From NCBI RefSeq assembly GCF_900246225.1, contig NC_039318.1, positions 22,406,204 to 22,470,203 on the forward strand: 64,000 nt of DNA. Direction: 5' to 3'. The notes under the pieces were generated by a model. It was given only the letters and a program-made list of their open reading frames with translations. It had not been told where the DNA came from and made no database searches. Of the stretch, positions 38,301 through 49,200 are shown piece by piece. The stretch comes from Astatotilapia calliptera. Taxonomy: Eukaryota; Chordata; Actinopteri; Cichliformes; Cichlidae. Made by a program: the position numbers and the translations under genes. The stretch's first letter is position 1; every line of letters starts with the position of its first letter.

Positions 38301-41300
38301 CGTGCCTTTGTCTATTTTTTCCCAAAATACCCATTGATTTAAAGTTTACTACGCATTTTCAGTTGAAATTGTCACTTTTGAGTCTTTAAATTATGACATT
38401 ATTATTTTCCCTTTCCTATGCTTCTTATTTTTTTAATAGAATTAATCAAAGACATTCTGGCGATGGCTGGACGCCGACGCCACGCTCGTAATAAAGCTGT
38501 GATAACAGCCGTACGGTCTCAGTGACACTGATTTCTTACAAGTAAAATTTACAACATATCACATTGCACACTGTGGACTCATTTTGGCAGCTGCATCAAT
38601 GTAAAAAAAAAAAAACTTTAAAAAAAAGGAGGGAAAGGGGTGGGGGAAGGGGGGGCAGTCACCCAAATGGTGAGAATATCCTGCTCAGCCATTTTGGCCC
38701 AGGTGTCTTTTACATAGTCCAGCGAGGCCAAGCCACAAGTCCCCTGGGCCCGATCCACCTGCAGAAACATCCAGGCAGGCTTTTAGGACCACACCACCAT
38801 TGGCTATGTCCCACTGTTCATTCACATTTTTATTTGGCAGAAGCACCCTGGAGGCTCGTTCAAATAACACAGATTTTGAGGATGGAGACATGATGCATGC
38901 TCACTGCATGAAGTAAAGAAGCAAAGCCAGCTAGCAAAGGTGTTTTGGGTATTTTGCTTTTTGGGGGAGGTTTTTGAGTGCAAATAATACATCTCAGGGC
39001 GTGACAGATTTTTGACTCAATGATCACATTTAGTTACAGTGACGCCAGTACTCACTTCCTCTTTTAACTCCCTAACCCCCCAGAACCCACCCTCTTTGGT
39101 GGCTTTTAGAAAAACCCAGACTTCCCATTTACAATTCCCTGCTCACCTTGAACAATATAGTCCTGATGGGCTTTTCCCTGTTACCAAATGAAATAATAAT
39201 AATTTAATATGGCATTTACAAGGAGGAAATGCCTTTCCCTCTCAGAGTTAATAGCTCTTGGCTCAGAAGACTGCCAGTGCTGACAAAGTGCATTAACTTC
39301 TGCTCTCTGTCTGCCTTGTCCTGACAACGTTATTTTGAACAGAGAGCAGCTTTCATTCAGAAACAGAAGCATCTTTCTCCTCAGACCCCCAGACACAAAG
39401 CAGAGTGGAGGCTAACAGAGGTGTGAATGAAGAGGAGGAGATGGGGGGTGATAGGGAGGCTTTCATGTTGCTCATCAGGTAGCTGGATGCTAAAAATACC
39501 TTGTGCACCTGCATTATTTAGGAAACAGAAGAACTGGATTTACCCAGATCTCAGACTTCTAAACTAGATGTGTGCAAACTAGAAAACTGAAATATTTAAA
39601 TGGCTGAAAAAAAATCTTGATTTGGATATTTAAACTATTTATTATATACAGTTCAAACGATTGTATTCATTTTGTTTTTCTAAGAAATTCTTTCAGTGCT
39701 TGTCCCACTGAGTAACAGTGGGCCAAGCATTGGCTGTTCTATTAACACCTGACGTGAAGACATTTAAAATGAGAAAATTGCGACACTGAGCCCTGGCTGG
39801 TGATTATATAATGGTTTCTGAAAGCCAAAAGAGGGGCTGTGCTTCAATGCCTGGCCTGTTTTTCAATCCCCCAACCCCCCCACCCCCCCAATAAAGCCTT
39901 ACAAATTAACATCCGCTATTATTCTGAAAATAGTTTGCCACCCTGCTGCACAAACAGCTGGAAGGGACAGGGTAATCAGCTGGTGCCGGTTGTAACATGT
40001 AGGATAATCAGCTCAGGCAGGTTAGGGGAAAACACGCATATAATAATCAGGTCTAAAAGCTTTGGATAACTGCTGTAATCCCCCATCAACAAAGAATTGT
40101 TTTCTGTGACTGTTAAATAAGGGTAAATAAAGAAGATGCAAAAAAGGTTTTGCCGATTTTGCAAAAGTCAGTCTGAAGGAAAACTTAAAGAAAGAACGTT
40201 TCTTTTGATTATTAAATACCAACTGTCTTTAGGAAGGACCTTTAACAACTTACTTCTTTGCAGATGATGCCAGCCTGTACAAATATTTCTAACCAGAGCA
40301 GCACATACCGTACTTGGTGGTGAATTCGAGAAAATAAAGAGAAAAAAGCCAGAGGTTTATTTAGGAGGGCCTGATACACTGGATAGCTATGCATGTCGCA
40401 CAACCGGTGAGTCAAGGAACCACAACTAACACACACATCTCTGAGAAACCCTGGACATTGAAAAAGCTATTCTTTTCAGACGTTTTATGAACATTTTGAT
40501 GTGTTCTGAGGTATTTTCCTTTGTCCATAAGTGTGTTAACTTTGGAATAAGTTCTACCGGTTGTAAACTGAAAACAACCACAGTCTTTGTCCACTACGAA
40601 TTAGCCACTTAGACATTTACAGAACCTTCTTTTAAGTGCTTTTTAAAGGCCAAATCATAACTTTTGTCTCATTGTATCACTGATATGCACATTAGCACTC
40701 AACCCAAAATCTGAAGCCGTGTGGACTAGCACCACTGCAGTCACACCAATTAAAAGTCAAGTGAAAGCTTGTTTCATACGCCATGTGTAGTTTAGTGATG
40801 TCTTGCACAACCTTGATCTTGTTCTTGTTTTGAATTTGCACACACTGTTTTCTCTTTTTGACTTTTTCCTGTTGTTCAGCCAAACACAGCAAACTAAGCA
40901 GCTCTTCTTCCTCCATCAGGAGGTCCACACGATTTCTAGTGAGCATGTGTGGAACGCGTCTGCGTAGACTTGACCCCGGTTAAATATGTATAGAAGCACT
41001 GTTTGAAGTTTAAGTCTACAGCTGGCTGCACAAAAACCACAAATTGGTCTTTGGGGTGGAGTACTTCTTCACCTTGGATGTCACTCTGACAGCATCCTTC
41101 TTAACAGAAGCTATGCTATAGTTTTGACTAGCCACAATCTATGTTAGTTTTTCGTAAAGTCTTTCATCTGATGTCACCGCACGGTTCCCTGAAACATCTT
41201 TGGTTTGGTATTTGACAGGCTCAGCATGCATAGTGCTCATTCCTCCAAGGAACAGCACCGGAGAGAGATGGCTCGATTTCCCCATTCCAGAGTGGCACAG

Positions 41301-44300
41301 AAAGCATCTGAGTTTTACAGCTTGGTCATGGTCAATAAAAAGCAGTGGATTCTTGGAGCCAGTGCACTGCTCCTCCTGTGAAGTGTCAGGGAGTTTACGG
41401 CTGGGCAGGGACTAGAAAAGCTGCTTTAAGTACTAGAAACTATCCCTTTATCATTGGTACCATGTTTTACGGCTTGTGAGAATTTGAACCTTATCCAAAT
41501 GCATTATGAATATTTAAAGATGGATTTTTCAGGGTATGTGTTCTTGAAAAAGTTTTGCAACAACTTTTGGAATTTACAAATGTAACGTAATTTTTTCTCA
41601 TGATCGGTAGTTGGGAGACAAGTTAAGTTATCATTACATGGTTAGTGGTCATGTGTCTGCAAAGCCTCGACACTGGAAGTCTTTATCACCAGTTGGTGGC
41701 CATTAAAAAAGATCGCAGGGGAAAGAACTTTGCCTGGAAGCTGCATCCATCTTTTAGATTGTCTGCGGTTAATGCCTGTGTTTGATCATGTATTTCTTCT
41801 GCTTATCGTGGAGATAAATGTCATTATTTATTATAACCTTGAGTATTTGAATAGTTATCGAATTTAGGAAGGCTACATTTCTGCATTACAGACAAATGTA
41901 ATGTGATCACTGCTGTGCATGAGTCTTTGGTTACACCTAACAAGCGAAACCAAGCCATTTTATGAGATCTATAAAGACAAAAGAACGCCATGAAGAAGAT
42001 ATCTATAAATCTAACTAATGTTCCCCTGTTTTCTTTGTAGAAGGCCTGCATAATGTGAATGAATGAAAAGGTTAAGTATTTTTTAGTGTCCTCAAATCCC
42101 TCGAGTCTCAACTTCACCTAATGTACAGATTTAAATCTGGACGACGCCTGCCTGTCCTTTTCATGAGAAGCCTCTTTGTTCCAGTATTTCGCAGCGGGGG
42201 TCAGAGATGTTTAGTTTCAGGTCTTCATGGGAAATCGACACCTTTTCATAGCGATGGAGAAGACACAGGAGGGCTTTCTTCGGGCCTTGGTGCCTTCCGC
42301 TGTGTGCCCAGGTCCAGTGCAAAACTATGGCGGGAGGGGATGGTGGAGGGTGTCCTGATCATCCTGTAATCCACATAATCCCCTGCTGCTGAGGGACCAG
42401 GCCTCGCCATGCGTGAGTCTAAGTGCGTGCATGTGACGTGCTGTTTACACATTCTCCCTCTTTCTCCAGCTCAAGTGGCTCTGAATAAAACTGGCAGGGA
42501 CAGACACTGAAAAGGAAGTCATATCTCATCCTCCACTCTCCTTTCCACCTTCAACTCACCTGAGCACACTGCATTTTATATTTGGTTGCCTTCTTATTGG
42601 GTATTTGTGTAGCGACGATGAGCTTTTGGCTGAAAAAAGGATGGATTATTTCATCTTCTTTGCAGACACTATGCAGAAGTCTTACAGAGTAAGATTAAAT
42701 ATCTCGTGCTCACTCTAAAACAGCTGAATATTTCAGCATGAACTAAAAGTGACTTAGAGCGCGGAGCTACTTAGCACTCACACTTCAGCCAAAAAACGTC
42801 CCATAACAGATCTGATTCATGGAATGAACATCCCAGTGAAATCACCCCGCAGTCCTGCCTGCTAAAGCATTACAAAGACAACTAAGGATTTTTTTAGGTC
42901 GGGCTAATAATTGGAAAAACTGACTGCAGGTTTTTTTTTCTCTGTTTCATTGACCGCAGTTTGTTTAATTACCCTTTAAAAAAATGAATTTCCACCAACT
43001 AATGTTTTCTGTCAGGGTAGGAAATCTGCAGTTGTGAAATACAAGTGTGCTTCACTTTACTGGTGGCATGGCAAAAAGCACTGTGAGCACATAAAGCCCG
43101 CTGTTGTTGCAACACTGTCTCTGCACACATTATCAATCAGAGGGCTGCCAAGTTCAACACGGCCAGACTGGAGGGGAAGAGTTCAGGGAAAGGATCACGC
43201 TTCCTTTGGCCAAGCCGTTACTCTGCCGCGTCCTATGGACGACAGAGCCCAAATGGATTCTCCAGATATTTTACTGACTAGAAGCAAAGGAAAAGGGATG
43301 ACAGCGAGAATATGAGAGAGCGAGAGAAACCGAGGACGACGGCGAGAAGCATATTTTCCAAGGCACAGCACCCTGCTGCTCAAACCTTGTCATCTTTTTC
43401 AGAGAATGGATGGAGTGTTCATGAAATACGCCTCTTTTTAACAGGAAAAAGTAGCATTGATAGATGGATGCTGTGTAGTCCACTGACAGCTCAGTGTAAG
43501 GTAATGTGGGAAAGACAAATACGTTCCACCAACCACCACAAAAAGGTCTGTTCCTGTTTAAGAAGTATATTCTACATGAGGATTCATGAGTTACATTGGC
43601 TTCTGTTCAACACTTTCCCATTTAATAAACTGCAGTTAAACTCCGGTATCAGTATCCAACCCTTTGTCACATTCCCACATCACCCGGCTCTGAACACTCT
43701 CATACCTTGTCAAAATCCTAAACATATCAAAAACTTTTAAGCTACAGCTGCAGACAGGTCACGGGACCATTTCAAAATCGGAGAAATGAAATGTTCAGAG
43801 TTGGGGTTTAAAAAAAAAAAAAAAAGACTGCTAAGGAAAAAAAGATGCCAAAGTTCAAACCTGTTTACTCAGAATCCAAGGCCTGCACTTATTAAAATGT
43901 TATGTTTGATCATTTAAAGAAGAAGACGCTGAAGCCGAGGGAATCCAAAGACCAAAAAGTCTTAACAGGCAGAATACTGGCAATCGGACTGGCTGTCAAG
44001 ACCACTTCACAGCATGTGGGTATTTCCAGGAGCATCTGGACGAACACGGCTCGCAGCTTTGCAGTAGCTTGGTGGCTCTCCAAAAAACTTTCTGGCAAAT
44101 GCCATACAGAGGCCCTGACGCAGAGAATGATGTGGACTGGTCCTGGAAAAGCTGCAAGGAGCAGGATTCGGGGAGAGGAGCAGCAAGGTGCATGCTGACA
44201 CTGCTATCTGTAAAGAAATCTATTTACATTCAGAAGACGCAATTCCATAGAATTTAAATTATTTAATTTGTAGAATCTCTTAGCATAACAGCCAGAAACA

Positions 44301-47300
44301 TGGTTTAGGTTATGCAACTCAGACCCTTTGTTAAGGTTAGAGAAGGGGTAAGAGAGAGATTTTACAGTGATGTGTGAATTGTATTGTGCCTATTTAATTT
44401 CCAATCTCTCCGAAACAAAGTCATACATAACCAAGCTGGTAGAAAGCAGGAAATTGATCTGAGAGTAGCTTCTGGCTTTTAAAAGAGAAGCCAACATGGA
44501 AGTGCTTTAAACCTGCATTTTTTTCCAGGCCACTAGAGGGTGATAGCTGTAGTTTGAAAAAGACTTCTGGTCCTATAGAAGTCTTTGGGAAAATTACCTT
44601 CTGACTTGAGTTCTGTAAACACTTTCCTGCATAATGCACTTTGTATGCAGTGTCAGACGTTTTTCATGACAGGTGTAGCTAGTCCCATCAAAGCACAGTT
44701 CAGATGATTCTCAGTGCCAAACGAGAACAGTTGATAGCTGAGCTGATGAACTTGTACAAATCCAGTTGACCAACTCTTATATTTAAGCTGCATGAAGAGT
44801 CTATTATATTCTGATACAGCGACAGATAGCTGAAGAGACACCATGGCCAAGCAATGGTTCTTGTTATGTCTCTGTAGTCCGACTGAAGGGCGCAAGTGTA
44901 GTTGGTGCAGGGTAATGTAAAATCTTTGTGTTCGTGTAAATTACCAGGCACACAGACGCCTCCTCAGAGCCTCATACTCACATCACATGACACAAATGGA
45001 CTCGAGCCTAAAGCATATCCCATCTATTAGTCTGTCCCCAGTTGCTATACACATCTATATACATCTGCACGCCACTTTAGAACCCACTTCCATCCATGGC
45101 ACACCTTTCCATGTATATTGAAAGGTGGAAAGGTCCCAGAACAGAGCCATGCCACCACATGCAGAGATCTGCAGATGGAAATAACCCTTCAACAATAAGA
45201 ACCTTTAGAGGGTTGGCTGTAGCTCAGGAAGAGCAGGTCACCTACTGATCGGAAGGTTGGTGGTTTGGTCCCTGGCTCCTCTAGTTTGCATGCCAAGTGT
45301 CCTTGGGCAAGATACTAACCTCAAGTTGCTCTCCAATGCATCCATCGGAGTATGCATGTGTGTGAATGTAGTTAGAAAGCACTATGAATAGAGAAGGTTC
45401 TTGTGGAATGGGTGTGATTGGGTGAATGTGGCATGTTGTATAGAGCCTTTTGAGTACTCCGAAAGAGTAGAAAAGCGCTATATAAGAATCAATCAGTCCA
45501 CTTGTATACGTTATGTTATGTTCTTACTAACTGCAGTGCTAACCATGACCTAGTGTGTTGCCGTAATTTTTTCACAAATACTTTAGATTAGTAGAAGTAG
45601 CTCTGTGGTCCAAACCTATAATTGCGACTTTGTTCATCACATGAACTGAAGATGAGGTATTTCCTAGTTTGAGGTTGTGGGCCCTGCAGTACCCTTAAAA
45701 GCTGGCCCACACATTGTGGAATCACAGCACCACAGTACTTGGTTTAGGTCAGTTAAGGATTTAAACCCAGCTGTTAAGCATTGTTTCAACACCAGAGTGT
45801 ATAGACAATATTTGTATTGAAGTCCCTTAAACCTGCATTTTTTTTCTTCTAATGGCCAGCAGGGGGCGACTCCTCTGGTGCAAAAATGGGAAAAGTCGGA
45901 CTACGTAGAATTCTATTAGGAGATGACCAGATCATCTCCTGCGATCTGTGATTTCAGTAAACACTTTGCTGATTATTGGTTTTTAGCTAATGCAACATGA
46001 TGATTACGTAGTAAATTATGGTCAAATAGGACCATAAAGCAGGGTAGGTTTTATCATAGGGTGAAGTCTATGCTGCTTGCATTTAGACTAAGCTTGTGAA
46101 TGCCATCCATTCTCTTCTGCTTATCCAATTCATTTCAATCAGCTACATTTTAGTGATAATTAGGAAAAAAATAATGGGTTATCAAGCCAAACTAAGTTAT
46201 TGAATGCAGTAAAGTTATCTGCTAAACCTGAGCATGGCTTTAGACCACTACTGCCCACTTCTTCTGGCCTCTAATTGTCCTACACGATAGAAAAGGTATA
46301 TTTTCAAACTATTCAGGTTCAAGCGAAGGTGAAAGAAATCAATTACTGGAAAAGAGAAGAACTGCAAATGCATTATAGATGCTGCTGATCTCCAAGAGAA
46401 ATCTTATATCTTCTTCTTCTGTTTTTCGAACTGGCAGCTGACAAAGTCTACCACATGTGGAAAATCTTTCATAACTTTGGGACCAAACCAAACCATTTAA
46501 AATGGATTGTTATGACAAAACTGCACAGGAGTCAGAGGGAGAACTAATAATTTTATGAATAAGAAATGACTGTTGGTGGAGATGTGATGCTCGTTGAGGA
46601 CATTTGCTGAAACTGGCTTAATTGATGGATGCCAGCCAGAGAAAAGTGAATAATAAGCTTCTAACCTTCAGCTCTGTGGGAGCCAACTATACTGTTAATG
46701 TACAGTCGTGCTGCTCGTCTCTGACAGACAAAGCAGGATACATGTCCTGAGAAACTCTGGCTGCCGGTGGAACATTGCACCTAACCTTCATAGCTCCATA
46801 TATCCTGTGCTGCTCTGGGCTAGGTTGTACCCTTAATGGAAAAATTGGAGATTTAAATCCTGGTTTCTTGGTCGAGGGTTTTCTTTGGGTGGCTCTCCCT
46901 TCTCTGGTGGAAAAAAGAAAAAACTTCACTGCAACATTTACTTTCTACCCCTCCTTTTTCTTGGAGATAGCCAAATTCCACTTAAAGCCCTTTCCCTCTG
47001 GTCACAGCTGCGATTTGCCACCAATAAGAGTTACTTATCATTATTCCATATTTCATCTAACTTTTCTCATTCAGAATTTGACCTCGGTGATGAGAGTAGC
47101 ATTAAAACAAATGTACAGGGAATTTAAATATAAGATGTAAGAGTGGATGAGGAATGAATGAAGTAAAAAAAAAAAACATTAAGGGAAAGCCAAGACGAGA
47201 TGTCAAACTGGCTGTTCTTTTATTTATGAGCTCGCAGGAGGTGGAGAGCTCTGGGACATATACAGCCAACCTTTATGAATAAATAAAAAGGTGCACTTAC

Positions 47301-48844
47301 TGAAATAAAAGCCTCGCTCTCCACAGACAAACTGCAGCGTGTCGACCAGCTCCGCCCCGCACAGGGTCTCAGGGCCCGCCCCTGTTGCCGTCGGAGTCAG
47401 GGTGAGGACGCACAGCAGTAGTGAGAGGGTGTGGCTACAGGAGATACAGCACATCGCACTCTGCGCACAGGGAGAGAGCAAGAACATTTTCACAGCATCA
47501 TCGGAAAAAGAGTTTCATTTAACCACAACTCAAAGCTTCATGCACTCTTCTCCATTTAGCGCATCTGCTGTGACAGTTTGTTGCACAGTGTCTTGCTCAA
47601 AGGCACGTCAGTAAGTGGCAGTATTACACTCGCACTGTCAAACACAGGGTTGAAAAAAAAAAAAGGCAGCCAGCTTAAAGTTGGGCATCCAGGATGTTCC
47701 ATCTGCTAAAAAGGGGAAAGAAACAGATGGTAACTTTACAGGAGTTTGGAGATGTGGAGGAAAATGTATTAAATCCAGACTCGCACTCGGTGCCAGAGTC
47801 AGTCAAACAGGAGGCTGAGCAGCTCTGATGCTCCGGAGCGCCTGTGCGTAACCGAGCGGAGCGCGTCCAAATTGAAAACACACTATACCCCCCTCCTCTC
47901 CTTCTCGTCCATCCGCCCGGCTTCTGTGTAGTGGGTCTTAGCAAGTTAACAACAATCTGCATTAATCACATTAATTAAATGCAGGCTATCTATCATTAAC
48001 AACCAGTTTAACATTTAAAATGTGCCAAAGCCTAGCTGTCAGCGCATTATTAGGCGCAAAAGTGCTTCGACACTCAGAAAGGAGAATAAATGAGCTGCCA
48101 AGAGATCTTTCCGATCCAAAATGTGAGATGGAAAAAGGCTCTCCCGCCAAAGCCCGCGGAGGAAGCTGACTGGGCCAAATGTACATAATAAAGAGAATAA
48201 ACACGGAACGTTATCCATCTACATCACAACCGCAAAGTCCCGACGCCCGCAAGTGTTTCTTGATAATCTCTCCTCTCTCCCGCTCTCTGTCTTTCAACCC
48301 CGCAGAGGAATCAGGTTAGATATTTACCACGTAAATTATGCAGACTCAGCAGTAATTACTTTGAAAGTTGCACAGCTGCATTAGGGCTTTCTGGTGGAAA
48401 AAAGCGCCGGGCGCACGGAAAATGTCCAAATTCATACCTGCGCTGAAAGTCATGCACGATCCATGTCAATGATTTTTTGATTGCAAAAAAAAAAAAAAAG
48501 AAAAAAGAAGAAAAAAGAATCAAAGCAAAATGTAGAAAATATAATTATCTCTGGAAAAAAATAAAATAGATTACCAGGACATGCGGGAGAGTTGTTCCAT
48601 AAGTGGATGAAAAGGAGAAAAATGTGAATAAATCCGCACCAATGCATGCGTTCAAAAGCTGTGAAATACAAGCAAGCGATAAGAATCCCCTTTTATTGTT
48701 TCTTTTTAAAGTAGGCGAAGATGCTCTGTGCAAATAGTGAGCAAGTGAAGAATCAAGGTGATAATGTATAGTGTCAAAGGAAATCAGGTAAGTTACCTTG
48801 AAGACATCACATAAATGCCACTGAAAGGAAAAAGCGCTAGACAT
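35246..48844 (-). CDS. igf1: igf1, insulin-like growth factor 1 precursor, five exons
   Basis: Exons 48844-48797, 47460-47301, 37579-37332, 37172-37140 and 35305-35246 join in frame to 182 residues, the usual length of a teleost Ea-4 type precursor. Residues 1-44 are the signal peptide (MSSAFSFQWHLCDVFK through TPTATGA). Mature IGF1 starts GPETLCGAELVDTLQFVCGE (B domain), then the C domain GYGPSARRSR, A domain GIVDECCFQSCELQRLEMYC and D domain PVKTPKIS. The six Cys residues of the insulin fold are all present. The rest is the E peptide, from RSVRSQRHTDMPRTPK to GGRNYRM. IGF1 is a secreted ligand of IGF1R, made mainly in liver under growth hormone control. All splice sites are GT-AG. The gene is single and intact. 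Confidence 0.98.
35425..35700 (-). mobile_element. Old diverged SINE in igf1 intron 4
   Basis: Shows weak but collinear similarity to the SINE at 6823-7207: GGTCACAAGGGGTTGGAACA, then TTCACATCTATGGCCAGTTT, then CCAAACAGAAAGACCCTAGC. Many substitutions suggest an old insertion. Confidence 0.55.
35701..37139 (-). other. igf1 intron 4, remainder
   Basis: No gene or clear repeat seen; ordinary AT-rich intron sequence between the 33-base exon 4 and the old SINE. Confidence 0.7.
37140..37172 (-). CDS. igf1: igf1 exon 4, 33-base microexon of the E peptide
   Basis: Eleven codons RPSPGHSSSFK, acceptor TTCCACAG, donor GTATGC. The salmonid equivalent has twelve residues (of the type RPLPGHSHSSFK), so one residue is missing here. 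Frame stays open with or without this exon, since 33 is a multiple of three, which allows alternative E-peptide forms. Confidence 0.92.
37332..37579 (-). CDS. igf1: igf1 exon 3, end of B, C, A, D and first part of E
   Basis: Begins by completing an Asn codon, then KPTGYGPSARRSRGIVDECC, CFQSCELQRLEMYCAPVKT, and the E-peptide start through PDKTKNKK; donor GTGAGC. The exon includes the segment VSSRASKGTERRTAPQPDK that marks longer fish Ea forms. The basic site around SRSVR allows proprotein convertase cleavage between D and E. Confidence 0.98.
45209..45500 (+). mobile_element. tRNA-derived SINE, second family
   Basis: Head: A-box-like TAGCTCAGGAAGAGCAGG and B-box-like GGTTGGTGGTTTGGTCC. Body contains GTGTCCTTGGGCAAGA; the end is AAAAGCGCTATATAAGAATC. 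It shares the body phrase and tail with the SINE at 24364 but differs in head and middle. Confidence 0.8.
45825..45920 (+). repeat. AAACCTGCATT repeat with CTCF-like core
   Basis: One of several short related copies (also 32510-32580, 44505-44600, 50888-50960 and, reversed, near 52265-52320). Contains CCAGCAGGGGGCGAC at 45856-45870, a close match to the CTCF consensus. Confidence 0.6.
47301..47460 (-). CDS. igf1: igf1 exon 2, signal peptide core and B domain
   Basis: Encodes SAMCCISCSHTLSLLLCVLT through GAGPETLCGAELVDTLQFVC to GERGFYF plus one base; acceptor TGTGCGCAG, donor GTAAGT. LSLLLCVL is the hydrophobic core of the signal peptide, cleaved before GPETL. Two of the six conserved Cys lie here. 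Confidence 0.98.
47461..48796 (-). other. igf1 intron 1
   Basis: A 1.3-kb intron with no repeat of note apart from A runs near 47655 and 48485. The frames here on both strands carry no motif. Confidence 0.8.
48797..48844 (-). CDS. igf1: igf1 exon 1, start of the signal peptide
   Basis: Sixteen codons MSSAFSFQWHLCDVFK, donor GTAACT, phase 0. The start is the first ATG that gives the conserved fish N-terminus. The sequence just upstream (GGAGACCCGTGGGG on the - strand) is 5' UTR. Confidence 0.96.
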
Positions 48845-49200
48845 CCCCACGGGTCTCCACAAGACAAAGCCCGACGAAAATGAACTTGTTTAAAGTCATT
48901 AAAAACAGGGAGAAAGAGGATGAGATGCGGGCAATGTCACATCTCAATATTCCGACTTTGTTCCATTGCGCAGGCTCGTTTTGGAGAAGTGAGATTTAGC
49001 GAACAGGAGACGGATTTAGAGAGAAAATCCCTCACATTTATCTACATTACACAGACATTTTCAACAGGAAACAGCTGGGGCAGCATTTGCCTCCTACTCG
49101 TCCTAAGTTATTCATTAAGGATTTTGGGCACATATTCAAATAACGTCATTTCTGTTTTTTCTCAGAACGGGATTGAATTTTGATCTCTCTAAGACTTGGT
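48845..49200 (-). promoter_or_regulatory. igf1: igf1 5' UTR and probable promoter region
   Basis: Lies directly upstream of the igf1 start. No TATA box stands out at a defined distance, in keeping with the known dispersed, TATA-less starts of igf1. The boundary with distal sequence is a guess. Confidence 0.5.

Larger units (their letters stand above)
37580..47300 (-). other. igf1 intron 2 (9.7 kb)
   Basis: Holds a SINE at 45209-45500, copies of the AAACCTGCATT repeat at 44505-44600 and 45825-45920, and a GC-richer patch at 38460-38530. A - strand frame at 40946-40692 is discussed separately. No other exon recognised. Confidence 0.75.
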
